Shown here piece by piece: positions 25,150 through 36,545 of a stretch of 64,000 nucleotides of DNA. The notes below the pieces were generated by a model. That model made no database searches and was not told the origin of the DNA. It saw only the letters and a list, made by a program, of their open reading frames with translations. A program made the translations under genes and the position numbers. The stretch's first letter is position 1. The number at the start of each line of letters is the position of its first letter. Location of the stretch: NCBI RefSeq assembly GCF_030272615.1, contig NC_081406.1:473312900-473376899 (forward strand), written 5' to 3'. The stretch comes from Cryptomeria japonica (lineage: Eukaryota > Streptophyta > Pinopsida > Cupressales > Cupressaceae).

Positions 25150-25214
25150 TGCTGCTCCTGCTCCTTCCGCTTCTTTGCGCCTCCGCTACTGAAAACCTTC
25201 AAAAATCTTCTATG

Positions 25215-25247
25215 AAACCCTAAATATGGACCTACATGAAACCCTAA
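25215..25247. promoter_or_regulatory. Two telo-box motifs upstream of RPL37
   Basis: AAACCCTAA occurs at 25215-25223 and 25239-25247, 66 to 98 bases upstream of the RPL37 start codon, each preceded by ATG. Telo boxes are a known feature of plant ribosomal protein and translation factor promoters and support growth-linked expression. This placement also supports the assigned first exon. No clear TATA box was seen. Confidence 0.75.
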
Positions 25248-25259
25248 AAATGGTTCGCT

Positions 25260-28200
25260 GCTGATCTTTAATTATTATTTTTTTAATAATTTGGGTTGGT
25301 GTGTAATGGAAAAGATGCAGTTTTTATCTTTAGGAATTTTCTTAATACTTTGTATTAGGTAATTTGAAGTTCAAATTTTAGTTTTTAGTATTACTATCAG
25401 CATTTTTAAATATTAAAACATTTGAATGTATATTAATGTATTGTATAAAGAGACAAAGTATCATTGGGTGTTGTCTATAATCATTATATGAAATTGCTAG
25501 ATCAATATCTAAGGGTTTGATTAGGAGAAATTCATCTTGATCTAACATCTAAAAAATGTGTAAAACACTATCTATTTATTATTATAAATCTATAAATCTA
25601 CACAAATCTTTATTGAAAGGTGCATAAAAATTAAAATTTCATAACTCTTATATTTCAAATAGTTTGAATCCAAACCTTTTATCCTAGAGTGTCTTTTTAT
25701 TAGCATTTTGATTGTTTATTTACCCATGGCATTTGTAAAGATATCTTTCATTCATTCAACATTCTTACACCCACTAGGAATTTATTCTTAGGGTTTATTC
25801 CTTCTATATTAAGGTTTTGAGTCTAGTATTTGTGATTTCTTATGATACATTTCATATCTAATTAGAGTTTAGGTCTGCCCCCTCTAATGTTCTAATTATT
25901 GCACATATTGGTTGTGGTTTGGATTTTTATTGTTGCTTTTCTATTCCTACATATGCCTTTGGATTATGCTTTCTTGCTAGTTTACTTGTCATGTCTTCTT
26001 ATAGGTCATTATCTTTAACCTCTCTCCCTGCATTTTTTACAAATTGGATGTGTTTTTATCCTATGTGTTATTTGATCCTTCCATCCTTGATGTGTCATGT
26101 CAATTTATATTATGGCGAAGAATGTATTTTCTATAGAGTTGTTTATCATGTATATATTTTTCCCTCCTTAATATAGCTAGTTAGTGTCTTTCCTACACTT
26201 TTCAAAATTGCTCTCTTCACTTGTGTTATGAGTTTCACCTTGATTACACCTTCCTATGGCCAGTGATAGGGATGCACACCATGTCATTTTACCTATAACG
26301 GTTTCTTTCTTGTTGCATTATAAATCATTACAAGATGATAGCATGTATCATGATAATTTGTCAACTTCTCATGTATATACTATTAACACTACATTACATG
26401 ATAATACTATTACTTTATTGACGATTTGGTAATTGCATATTTAGGTCGTGGCTAATATTTAGGTAATAAGCTCCTCACACACAATGGTATACAATCATCA
26501 TCACCTAGAGCTAGGTAGGATTTGAGTAACCTTATTAGGTCCTACACACAATGAGTATTGTGAGATAATAAATGCAATCTAACATAATTCGTGACATTAC
26601 ACAAATAGAATGGGTATCAAAAATTGTAGAAGCTATTTACTTTCACTCACTATTCAATGAATTACATTAGGGCTTTATAGGTGCTTTATCCAAATACTCC
26701 AAAGTATAATTTGCATGCATTTAACACATATCACATGTGGCTACAAATTGAATATCTAAATGGATCTTGCATGCATGAATCATAGGATGCACTCTAATTG
26801 ATTAACTTTTACTTGTGATATCGTGTCTACATGCTTTATCCTTTCAAAATATACTACATGATTTTTTCCTGAAATTTAACCTACAATATGTGTGTGGGTC
26901 ACAAGAGATGTATATCATGTTGTCAACATACTCAAATACAAAAAACTCTTTGATTCTCCAACAAATTATGAAATTTGGACCAAAATGTAAGATTTGGCTA
27001 AGGAGATAGCCACCCAAGATCAAGGAGCTTTGATAAAGGCACAAGGGGCCCCAAAATGAGAGTACTTATATTTTATCAAATGATGCAAATATACAATGAC
27101 AATAGATCGATATATAAGAGAATTTGCATACATATAGGCAACAATGAGACATAGAACAACATAAGGCTATGATAAATTTCATAATCATAAGACGGGACAC
27201 AAAAAGTAAACACCATAAAAAAACTAAACTAAGTGTGAAAATGACCTAAAAATGAACCAATTAGGTAGTATACTCGTTCACACCAACACCCCCTAAGCAC
27301 AACAAACCATTCAACTTCCCTCCAAACAAAGATGATCTCACATGCCAATGATACTAAAGACTATCTAAGAATGTTGAACAGTATCCCATCCCTTAAGAAG
27401 AAACAAACATAAAAGTGTAAGAAGATATATTCCCATTCAAAAAAAGGAACATGAGAGAAGAAGATGAGAATGTATTATGTCTCTATAAAGTTCACAAATA
27501 TCATTATGTTGGTGTTAAGAGGTGTGATAATCAAATCAAGAGTATCAAGCCTAACTATGTTGAGGAAGTGCCTTAAATGTTTTTTATCATCATCAAAGCA
27601 TTACTACCTTGATATCTTGATATATTTCCTCTTATTTTATTTATAAAATTACGGATACCAATGAAATCTAGTTGTTTACATATTTCATCCCAAAGGTTGT
27701 CTAATAGGATGGAATCTTTGAGCTTACCTTATGAATGAAGGTCTTGTGTTTAGTTACTTATTCTCCTATTGGTTATAATATTGATTTGGTAATTGTTTTT
27801 TATTATGGGTATAGCAAGATTTCAAGGGAGCCCTAAAAGCCTATACATCAAAATGTTGCATTAACAAAAAGCATTAGTAAACCACCAACCAAACATCAGC
27901 AACACATCAGAGAACAAAATAGAAACCAAGAACTAAAGAAACTACTATAAATTCTTCAAGATGCAAGCAACCTTCAAGTCTTTCTAGATTAGGCGATTAT
28001 GGAGATTAACCACCTCCTTGATAATCTTATTATCATTGTCCCTAGGCTTAACCTAGCTACAAATTCTAGTGAAAGGTCCTTGTAGCTGAGAAGCAAAAAT
28101 TTTACCTTTATCAAAAATGGAAACATCACCATTATTTACCTTTGCCAAAAGTCCCAGTGTCAATATTAGTTTTTTTTCTTATCAACTCGAACTCCTTCAT

Positions 28201-28389
28201 GTTACTATTGAGGATCTTCAAACCTTCAACATTTTTCTAGATGGTGGTTTTACTAACATTTACCACTGTCTCTAGCTTCTTATGAACTTTATTGATGGTG
28301 CCTTCCAGCAAACTTATTCTCCCTATAAGGAAGTTAAGTAGTGGAACAACTTCCTACACTAATCTTAAGAGGAGGGTAATAAAATAACT
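25260..28389. other. AT-rich intergenic stretch
   Basis: No gene is supported in 3.1 kb. Minus-strand 28150-28330 reads in one phase as helical, lysine-rich peptide pieces with stops (resembling LEGTINKVHKKLETV), possibly an old element ORF1. Open frames at 25919-26176 and 26815-27009 have no protein character. Confidence 0.4.
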
Positions 28390-28902
28390 TGTACAGATCT
28401 TTACAAAAATTACAGAAATAAACATAAATAGCATATATACCACAACGTGGTGATTTACATGGGGAAAACCCTTTTATGAGAAAAACCCCACACTCCAAAA
28501 GCCACTCAATTTATTATTTAGAAATCAACAACAAATTACAATATACTTGCAGAGTAAGCTCTTACAAGATTATCATCAATGAAGATCCAGAGGCAACTCA
28601 ATAGCTATCAGGCTCTTCAAATACATCACACCACATAGTCGCAATACAATACCCTCATAAAATAGGATTGTCTTTTAGGGAAAACAAAGCACACAAAATA
28701 TGATCTAATGATAAACGATCAATATTTACAATAAAAAAAGTATACATAAAGTGTGGCTTAGGGGCACTGCCCCCGAAATATCCCGTAGACTCCATAATGG
28801 GGGTACCATGTTGCAACCCACGGGCTCATTTATCAATAGTAACATTTTATTATTGCAAGGTTGAAACACCATTTTCATAACAAATATCCCACATGTCAAA
28901 CA
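28390..28902 (-). repeat. 3' LTR of minus-strand Copia remnant
   Basis: Read on the minus strand it begins TGTTTGACATGTGGGATA shortly after the RNase H frame and contains GGGGTTTTTCTC...GGGTTTTCCCCATGTA, a motif common in the 3' part of plant Copia LTRs (also found in the LTR at 44.6-45.2 kb). The far end, CTGTACA at 28390, is a guess at the CA terminus. No flanking duplication was confirmed. Confidence 0.55.
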
Positions 28903-28940
28903 CCTTGCTAGAGCAATGGGAGGGATACCAACATCATGTT

Positions 28941-29534
28941 TTAATTGTTAGGGTTCAAGAGGCCCATAGACTTCGAACACCATCTGAACTTCTTTGTGCC
29001 CATGGCCTTAGTTAGAGTATCTACAAAATTCATCAACGTCTCTACCTTAACCAACGTCACCCTACCATCCTCAACCATATCTCTAACAAAATGATATTGA
29101 ACATCAATGTGATTGGCCCTAACATGAAATGTTGGGTTCTTGGCTAGGCAAATCGCACTTTGACTATCGCAATAAATTATCACTATACCTTGTTTCGTTC
29201 CAATATTTGAATAAAACCTCTTAAGAAAAATGTCTTATTTACAAGCATGAGTATCTACCATATACTTTGATTCAATAGTGGACAAAGCAACCACATATTT
29301 TCACTTACTCATCCAACTAATTGCACCACCAAATAAAATAAACACATAAGCATTGGTGGATCTTTTGCTATCAACGTCACCTACCCAGTCTAAATCCACA
29401 TAACCATGAATATCAAGGGAAATTTTGTTTTCTAACAAATTATCATGATAACACAGAGAATACTTTGAGACACCCTTCAAATATTTTAAGACTCTTTCAA
29501 GTACATCCCAATGAACTCTACTAGGATTAGACAT
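28941..29534 (-). pseudogene. Copia pol remnant (RNase H region)
   Basis: Two minus-strand frames cover the end of a Ty1/Copia polyprotein. 29301-29534 gives the RT-RNase H linker and start of RNase H (VLKYLKGVSKYSL, DLDWVGDVDSKRST, GGAISWMSK). 28941-29183 gives the RNase H C-terminus (YCDSQSAICLAKNP, HVRANHIDVQYHFVRD). The central segment with the conserved STxAEY box falls between them, out of frame. Everything upstream (gag, protease, integrase, RT) is missing or unrecognisable. With the LTR just below, this is the 3' end of a minus-strand Copia element of a lineage different from the intact one at 30.8 kb. Confidence 0.9.
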
Positions 29535-30827
29535 ATCTAGAAAGAACTTCCACTACTTGGACAATGTCTAATCTAGTGTAGACCACAACATACATGAAAC
29601 TTACTACACTTTGTTAAGGCACTTTTCTCATATCTTCCATCTCTGATGGGGATGTAGGATAATTTGAAACAAATAACTTTGTTCCAATTGTAAAGGGAAC
29701 ACATAGTGGTCTACAATCTTGTATGTTAAACCTCTATAAAACTAAATTCACTTACTTACTCTAGCCTAGCCAAAGATTTGTGTTCACTCTATTTCTTCTA
29801 ATTTCCAATTTGTTGGATGAAAATTTTGTAAGTTGGGGAAGTTCACAAAATGGTGGTTTCAACCACAATATGCGAGATTAGTTCTCTCCTAATTGTAAGG
29901 GAAGGCTCCCCCCTTGACTTACTACTCTCTTTATCTAGAATAAAATACAAAGTATGATTTATAATCTAAACTTGGATGGTACATCATCCTATTCTCTCTT
30001 TAGAATAGATGCTATTCCCTCCTCTCTCTTTTTCAGGAAAGAATTTACAATGGGGAGAAGTAATAATTATTACAGTTTTAAAATTTACAAAGTAACTTTG
30101 AGCATGTGAATGAAAAATATAAATAAAGAACCAAAGATTTTGTGAAGGCTCAAAGTCCTTCATTGCTTCTTCAGGATGAGAAAATAGTTCTTAAGCTCAA
30201 AGTTTTACAAATCACTATTATCCTATCAACCTTTCTTCAAATAACTTTTGTAACCCATTGTGTCAACTAGGATAATCAAAGCAAAGCACAAAGTCTTTAT
30301 CTTGATATCTTATTACAACTATTGATAATATTTTTTTGAAATGGCAATATGAAGCTCAAAGTCTTCAAATTACTACCTCTTTTACAATATCTCCTCAACT
30401 AAAATAACTGAAACAAAATACAAAGTCTTTGTCTCGATATCAACTTACTAAATCTATTTAACAAGTGTTGAAATATGACACAAAGTTCACAAATCAAAAC
30501 TTGCTCTACTCTTTAATGGTATTTTTCTCCAACACCTTTACTCAATCAAAATGAGATTTAGTAAGAATACTCTTACCATAAACACAATGAAGTCAACACA
30601 AAGTTTGAATGCCAACGGTATCTTCTTATTTGATCAAGTTTGCAAAATAACAATAAGAACACAAATTTTCACCTTTGCCCTTCACTTAGACAGAGTTTTG
30701 TCGCAGAAAATTAAAGATAAAAATTACAATAAGTAACCTCGTATATATATAGGTGAGGTCAATGAGCTAATCTAGGAAAGCTATGACTAAATCAAATAAG
30801 AGCCATATTAGACTTAGAACTCGCACA
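29535..30827. other. Non-coding stretch with a dispersed CAAAGTCTTT motif
   Basis: Text close to GCACAAAGTCTTTNTCTTGATAT recurs at irregular intervals of 60-150 bases between about 30150 and 30610, at least six times with strong divergence. This looks like a degenerate tandem array. No coding sequence is supported. It may include decayed upstream parts of the minus-strand Copia element. Confidence 0.4.
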
Positions 30828-30832
30828 CGTTC

Positions 30833-31150
30833 TGTTAGAGTAAAGTAATTAATTAACTTTGCTCTCCTCTTAAGATTTCTCTTTATGCATACATTAGTCA
30901 TTTAATAATTAATATTTAATTATTAAATGCTCACACCTTAGGGTTAGGTTTTCCTTTTGGTGTTGATCTCCTTTATAAGGATTGATCTCTTGTATTATTC
31001 ATATTCTTGATTCATTTTTCTCTGATAATACATCTTTTCTCTTTGTCAGAGCCAAAACCCTTGTATTCGTTCTCTCTCTTTCTCTGTGACAGGTTTCTTG
31101 CATGCAGGTTTCTTTTGGGTTCTGTGGATTTGTATTTCTCAAATCCTACA
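30833..31150 (+). repeat. Copia 5' LTR
   Basis: 318 bases. A TATA-like TTTATAAGG lies at about 30972, followed ~20-40 bases later by pyrimidine-rich sequence that could hold the transcription start. It contains AT-rich self-complementary text (AATAATTAATATTTAATTATT). It appears identical to the 3' LTR. Confidence 0.97.
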
Positions 31151-31163
31151 TGGTATCAGAGCC
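31151..31163 (+). promoter_or_regulatory. Copia primer binding site (tRNA-iMet)
   Basis: TGGTATCAGAGCC follows the LTR without spacer and complements the 3' end of initiator tRNA-Met. Confidence 0.95.
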
Positions 31164-32297
31164 AGATCTGTTGCAGCTTGTTCAGACTTTTGAAAGATTT
31201 TGAGATCCAGGTTTTGGTTGCATCAGATCTGTGTTTGTCTTCTGTTTTTTATTTTGGAATAGGAGGGTATTTTTTTTTCGGTGCACTTTGAGCCCAAACG
31301 GACCTCACCGTTGAGCTCGTAGCGCCCAAAAACCCCTATTTCCATATAAAATTCGTCCGATTTGGACATAGTTGCTCCAGGAGGCAAATTTTTTTTGGCC
31401 CCAAGGCCGTACGGCCCTAGGGCACAAAAACCGAGGCGGAAAAATTTAAAAAAATAAAAAAAAACGCAGTTTTTTAAAAAAATTTTGGCGCAGCCAGTGT
31501 TAAAAAAACGCAGCCACCGCCCAGCCCGGCGGCCACCGCCGCTGGCGGTAACCCGCCCACGCGCAGCCCCGTGCTCAGCCACTGCGCCGCCTGTCGCCCG
31601 CCGCACCGCCCGCCGAGACCCCGCCGCCCGGGCGCCACCTGCGCGCCGCCCGTCGCCAGCAGCGCTGCCGCCCCCTGCGCCCGCCCCTGGTCGCCCAGAG
31701 GACCAAGGGCTTTTTTTTTTAAGCCCTTGAGGGCTTAAAGGCCCATCTGAGTCCCTTTAGGAGCAGTTTTACAAAATCGGGCATAACTTGGGCGTCCGAT
31801 CTCCGTTTTTCAAAAACGAATAGGCGTTGGAAAGTTGGTTCCGAGCCGGATCTAATTAATGGAGGACTTTTTTTCTGATTTTGCCGTTTTGTAGTGTTTT
31901 TTGCCAGTCAAAGTCAGAAGAAGTTTTTTGCACTCCAGGAGCCATATCTTTTGCATACGGACTCCGTTTTTTGAAAGCGAATAGGCGTCGGAAAGGTGAT
32001 TCTGTGCTCTTTCCAGATCTACAGTCTATTTCATCAGAAAATTCTTTAGGTGCTCCAAATTTTGTCTCAACCCGTTATTGCTTTCTATCATTTTCTAGCT
32101 TTCAGTTTGTACTGGGGATTAGTTTTTTGCATTGTGGGGGGGTGTTTTCTCTTGCTTTCTGTTATTTACATCAGAAAACTAGAATTTACAAACACCAATA
32201 CAAAAAAATCAAACCCCCTTCTGCATCTTCTGTCTAGTTCTGAAAGACCACTTAATAATAATTAAAAATTCAGAGCAGTTGAGGCACAGTTCACAGG
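31164..32297 (+). other. Copia 5' leader with GC island and paired motif
   Basis: A 1.1 kb untranslated leader. 31495-31700 is extremely rich in G and C (CGCCGCC, GCCCGCC runs) against an AT-rich background. After it, two related blocks at about 31780-31850 and 31945-32010 each contain a segment like CCGATCTCCGTTTTT, then GCGAATAGGCGT and GGAAAG. The duplicated block suggests a structural or regulatory RNA element, for example for packaging or translation start. Open frames through the GC island have low complexity (Pro/Ala/Arg) and are not called. Confidence 0.7.
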
Positions 32298-35261
32298 ATG
32301 GCAGACAGACCTATTGAATCTCTCACACCGCATAATTACCACACTTGGAAGGGTCGCATGATGACTCTTCTCCAGTCAAAAGGGTTATGGTCCTGTTTGG
32401 ATGAGGTTCAGCCTCAGTTGACACGTCCTTTTGAGATTATGCAGCATAGGAACAATATGGATCAGGCTATGGGATTGATGGCTTTACACATTTCCAACAG
32501 TCTCCAGTTTCATCTTGAAGGTTGTATCACTCCTCGAGCCATTTGGACCAAGTTTGAGGGACTTTTTGGTACTGTCAACGAGTTCAGAGCTTTGCAGCTT
32601 GAGGCAGAGTTAACTTCCTTGGTACCTGATTCATTTCCTTCTATTGAGGACTTTCTGATGAAGTTCAAACAGCAAAGATCTATCTTGCAGGGTTGTGGTA
32701 AGACTAAGACTGATACAGAGTGCATTTTCCTGATTCTCTCCAAGCTTCGGGGTCCATTTCAGATCTTCTCTTCGACCTTCTATTCCACCATGGATGCCTT
32801 GGGTGCTCGACATGTCATGCCTTCTTTTGAGGTCTTTTGTGATCATCTGACTCGTGAGCAAGCTAAGCTTAAGCAGTTGGATTCACTTTCAGGTTCACAG
32901 AACCAAGCATTGGTAGCCCAGTCCTCCAAAGGAAAACAGAAGCAGAAACCGAAGCCTAAGAAAGATTCAGAGGCTAGTGAGAATCCCTCCAAGCCACCAC
33001 CTAAGTCTGATTCAAAACCACAATTCAATTCTAAACAGGGCAAATCTTCAAAGTCTGGTGAGTCTTCCTCCAAGACTAAGAAGAAATCAGGTGATCCTTG
33101 CAGTTTTTGTGGCAAGGAAGGACATCCCGTTTCCAAGTGTTGGAAACGTTTAGAGGCTTTGGAGGAAGCCATGCAGCAGCATAATATCAGTGCACCACAG
33201 CCTCCTTCACAGCCCATAGGGAAAGGTCATGCTCTTTCTGCACGAGCATTGTCCTCAGCGTCCACTTGGATTCTAGATTCTGGTGCCTCTCACCATATGA
33301 CACACACACAGGATTTGGTCACCACTCTTGCTCCTACAGGCACTAGACATATTGCAGTTGGTGACTCAGCACAACTTTCCGTTCAGGGTTCAGGTACTGT
33401 TTCATTGGATGGTGGTTGTCTTCAGGATGTGCTTTTGGTTCCTGACATTTCGACAAACCTTCTATCCATTTATCAGATTTGCCACTCTGGCTCTGGTAAG
33501 ACAGTTGAGTTCTCTCCACATGATGTGGTTATTCAAGATCTTCATGATCCTGACTTGGTTGTGGCTACTGGGAGTGTGGATTCTGCATCTCACTTATATA
33601 GTTTTGATGGCTTTGAGAGTTCAGACACTGTTGGTTCCTCTCTTATAGCACATGCAAATTCAGTGAGCAGGCTTTGGCATGAGCGTTTTGGTCATGTCAA
33701 TTACAGATATCTACAGCAGATGAGTACACAGGCACTTGTGATTGGGCTTCCACAGATTTCTTGTACAGATGGTGTATGTCGTGGTTGTGTCCTTGGCAAA
33801 CATCATCGAGATCCTTTTCCTAAGGGTCGAGCCTCTCGTGCTAGGGCAGCCCTAGAGTTGGTACACAGTGATCTTATGTCCTTTCCGACTCCTTCTTTTT
33901 CAGGGGCCCGTTATGTACTCACTTTTATTGATGACTTCTCCAGACGTACATGGGTGTACTTTCTTAAGTACAAGTCTGATGTCTTTGACTCTTTCAAGAA
34001 GTTTAAGACATTTGTGGAGAAGCAATCTGGACTTTCTATCAGGAGGATATGCACAGATAATGGGGGGGAGTATGTAAATCAGGCTTTCAGAGATTTTTGC
34101 ACTGAGCATGGTTTACAGCATCAGTTTACAGTTCCTTATACCCCTCAACAGAATGGTGTTGCTGAGAGAAAGAACAGAACCTTACGGGAGATGGCAAATT
34201 GTATGATACAGTCTCGAGCTATGAGTTCTTCATTTTGGGCTGAGGCAGTCAATTGTGCCAATTATATTCAAAATCGGATGCCCCATAAGGCATTACGACA
34301 TATGACTCCTGAGGAGGCTTGGACCCATGTCAAGCCTGATGTTTCTACATTCCGAGTTTTTGGTAGTGAGGCTTGGGCATTTATTCCTGATGCTCAGCGG
34401 AACGCCATGGAGAGGAAGAGCCGACCACTCATATTTGTTGGCTACTGTGAGGATGTTAAGGCATACAGGTTGTTTGATCCTGATTCCAAAGAGGTCTTGT
34501 TTCGGCGGGATGTCCAGTTTGATGAGTGCTATCCTCAGATGGATTCTCCATCACCAGCTTCTCCCTCATTGCCTACTCCTTCCTCTTCATCTCTTGAGGA
34601 TTACTTATCTCTTGAGGATGATGTAGATCATGATCCACCATCTCCACCACCACCAGTTGCTCCATCTTTGCCGAAGTGGGCCCGTGATACTGTTGATGCA
34701 GCTGGTTCTTTGGCAGGTGATCCTTCAGATACTCATCGCACTCGTGCTCAGACATCTGGTTCTAGTCTTTTGAGTCATACCCTTTCAGATGATCCTCAAA
34801 AGTTTTCAGAGGCGACAGGACACCCAGAGTGGGATAGGGCCATGGATGAGGAGTATTCTTCTTTGATGAAGAATCATACTTGGGATCTTTGTCCTCTTCC
34901 TAAGGGAAGAAAGTTGGTTCGGTGCAAGTGGGTGTATCGTACCAAGTATGCTGCAGATGGTTCTATTGATAAGTATAAGGCCGGTCTTGTTGCGAAGGGG
35001 TTTTCTCAGGTAGAGGGTATTGACTACTCTGAGACCTTTGCTCCTGTCGCCAAGATGAATTCTATACGCCTGGTACTTTCACTTGCAGCTTCACAGGGAT
35101 GGTCAGTGTTTCAGATGGATGTGAAGAGTGCCTTCTTGCATGGAGACCTACATGAGGAGATCTATATGGAGCAGCCTCAGGGTTTTGTGCAGGACACTTC
35201 TTTGGTTTGCAGACTTCGACGTTCATTATATGGTCTCAAAAGCCCCCAGGGCTTGGTATGA
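32298..35261 (+). CDS. Copia gag-pol, gag to mid-RT (987 codons)
   Basis: A Ty1/Copia polyprotein. The start ATG follows the leader. Residues 1-~200 are the gag/UBN2-type capsid region (LTPHNYHTWKGRM). A basic linker precedes the zinc knuckle C268-x2-C-x4-H-x4-C281. The aspartic protease active site is DSGAS at 327. The GAG-pre-integrase motif LWHERFGH is near 459, with a His/Cys zinc site after it. The integrase core has D525, D587 and E623, with the canonical 35 residues between the last two. RT begins near WVYRTKY (878) and shows QMDVKSAFLHG at ~939. The frame leaves the conserved RT path at about residue 980 and stops at 35259. The rest of RT continues in another frame. Gag would form virus-like particles, and pol would copy and integrate the element. 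Confidence 0.96.
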   Translation: MADRPIESLTPHNYHTWKGRMMTLLQSKGLWSCLDEVQPQLTRPFEIMQHRNNMDQAMGLMALHISNSLQFHLEGCITPRAIWTKFEGLFGTVNEFRALQLEAELTSLVPDSFPSIEDFLMKFKQQRSILQGCGKTKTDTECIFLILSKLRGPFQIFSSTFYSTMDALGARHVMPSFEVFCDHLTREQAKLKQLDSLSGSQNQALVAQSSKGKQKQKPKPKKDSEASENPSKPPPKSDSKPQFNSKQGKSSKSGESSSKTKKKSGDPCSFCGKEGHPVSKCWKRLEALEEAMQQHNISAPQPPSQPIGKGHALSARALSSASTWILDSGASHHMTHTQDLVTTLAPTGTRHIAVGDSAQLSVQGSGTVSLDGGCLQDVLLVPDISTNLLSIYQICHSGSGKTVEFSPHDVVIQDLHDPDLVVATGSVDSASHLYSFDGFESSDTVGSSLIAHANSVSRLWHERFGHVNYRYLQQMSTQALVIGLPQISCTDGVCRGCVLGKHHRDPFPKGRASRARAALELVHSDLMSFPTPSFSGARYVLTFIDDFSRRTWVYFLKYKSDVFDSFKKFKTFVEKQSGLSIRRICTDNGGEYVNQAFRDFCTEHGLQHQFTVPYTPQQNGVAERKNRTLREMANCMIQSRAMSSSFWAEAVNCANYIQNRMPHKALRHMTPEEAWTHVKPDVSTFRVFGSEAWAFIPDAQRNAMERKSRPLIFVGYCEDVKAYRLFDPDSKEVLFRRDVQFDECYPQMDSPSPASPSLPTPSSSSLEDYLSLEDDVDHDPPSPPPPVAPSLPKWARDTVDAAGSLAGDPSDTHRTRAQTSGSSLLSHTLSDDPQKFSEATGHPEWDRAMDEEYSSLMKNHTWDLCPLPKGRKLVRCKWVYRTKYAADGSIDKYKAGLVAKGFSQVEGIDYSETFAPVAKMNSIRLVLSLAASQGWSVFQMDVKSAFLHGDLHEEIYMEQPQGFVQDTSLVCRLRRSLYGLKSPQGLV

Positions 35262-36324
35262 GAAGATGGACTCCTTCTTGCTTTCCTCGCACTTCACACG
35301 CTGTCATTCCGATCACACAGTCTATATTCAACGTCAGGAGGGTGATCTTTTGATTCTAGTGCTATATGTAGATGATCTCATCATTACAGGTAGCTCATCC
35401 TCCATGATTCAGAGTGTTCAGAGAGCTTTGATGGAGCAATTTGAGATGACCGATCTTGGTCTCTTGCACTTCTTTCTGGGTCTACAGGTTATTCAGTCTT
35501 CGGATGGGATTTCCATTTTTCAGGAGAAGTATGCTCTTGATATGCTTCAGCGATTTGGCATGCTTGATTGCAAGTCTGCCCCCACTCCATTTCAGTCAGG
35601 TGTTGTTTTATCTTCCACTTGCTCTACTCCTTCAGTAGACCCCACTTTATACAGGCAGTTGGTTGGCAGTCTGTTGTACCTGACACATTCTCGTCCTGAT
35701 CTTTCCTTTGCGGTTGGCCTTGTCTCTCGGTTCTCCCATGATCCTCATGAGAGCCATTGGCAAGCAGCCAAACGTATTTTGAGATATATTCGAGGCACCA
35801 CACATTATGGCATTCACTACTCTTCAGGAACCCCTCATATCATTGGCTTCACTGACTCCGATTGGGCTGGTGATGTCAATGATCGAAAGTCTACTTCTGG
35901 CTTCATTTTTTGCCTTGGTTCTGGTCCTATTACATGGTCTTGCAAGAAGCAGTCTGCTATTGCATTATCATCTACAGAGGCTGAGTACCGAGCAACAGTG
36001 TTAGCCAGTCAGGAGGTTTTATGGCTTCGGCAGTCGATGACAGAGTTTGGGTTTCCTCCAGATTGTCCCACTATTCTTTGGTGTGACAACCAGAGTGCCA
36101 TTCACATTTCACGCAACCCAGTGGAGCATCAGCGGACAAAGCACATTGAAATCCACATGCACTTCATCAGACAGTTGATTCAGGATGGTTCTCTCATCTT
36201 GGAGTATATTCCTACAGAGGAGCAGGTTGCTGACATCTTCACTAAACCTTTGGCATCTCCGCGCTATCTTCAGTTGCGCTCAATGCTTGGGGTGAAGGAA
36301 GTTGTCCTTGGGGGGTCTCAGTGA
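35128..36324 (+). CDS. Copia pol, RT catalytic box and RNase H
   Basis: The open frame starts at 35128, but real homology begins at about 35242 (RAWYEKMDSFL). Before that point the true frame is the preceding one. It contains the catalytic YVDDLIITG (aspartates at ~82-83), the RT thumb, and RNase H with DSDWAGDVNDRKSTSGF, the box SSTEAEYRA and CDNQSAIHISRNP, and ends with EYIPTEEQVADIFTKPL, all typical of plant Copia. No other lesion is seen. The break is around 35236-35246, in a stretch with A and C runs, so a sequencing error cannot be excluded. Confidence 0.93.
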   Translation: MPSCMETYMRRSIWSSLRVLCRTLLWFADFDVHYMVSKAPRAWYEKMDSFLLSSHFTRCHSDHTVYIQRQEGDLLILVLYVDDLIITGSSSSMIQSVQRALMEQFEMTDLGLLHFFLGLQVIQSSDGISIFQEKYALDMLQRFGMLDCKSAPTPFQSGVVLSSTCSTPSVDPTLYRQLVGSLLYLTHSRPDLSFAVGLVSRFSHDPHESHWQAAKRILRYIRGTTHYGIHYSSGTPHIIGFTDSDWAGDVNDRKSTSGFIFCLGSGPITWSCKKQSAIALSSTEAEYRATVLASQEVLWLRQSMTEFGFPPDCPTILWCDNQSAIHISRNPVEHQRTKHIEIHMHFIRQLIQDGSLILEYIPTEEQVADIFTKPLASPRYLQLRSMLGVKEVVLGGSQ

Positions 36325-36533
36325 GGCCTTCCTTCCTTCATGATTTCTTTTCAGCATGATTCTTTATCTCTTTTTGGAGAGGAGTTTTTTCCCATTGGGT
36401 TTTCTCCTTTACTCCGCTTTATAGAGATTTTCTTGTATTCGGGTACCTGATCAGGCCTTGTTGCCGAGACCCTCTTTTGCATTGTAGTTCCTTTGCTTTC
36501 TTCTGCATTGTTTGTAGCTGCATTGTAGCTCAT

Positions 36534-36545
36534 CTTAAGGGGGGG
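36534..36545 (+). promoter_or_regulatory. Copia polypurine tract
   Basis: CTTAAGGGGGGG lies immediately before the TGTTAG start of the 3' LTR; the purine run is AAGGGGGGG. The same sequence precedes the 3' LTR of the TRIM at 20131. Confidence 0.93.

Noticed and set aside
31485-31730. Pro/Ala/Arg-rich 81-codon ORF in the Copia leader
   Set aside because: It comes from the GC-rich island, has low complexity, and the opposite strand is equally open.
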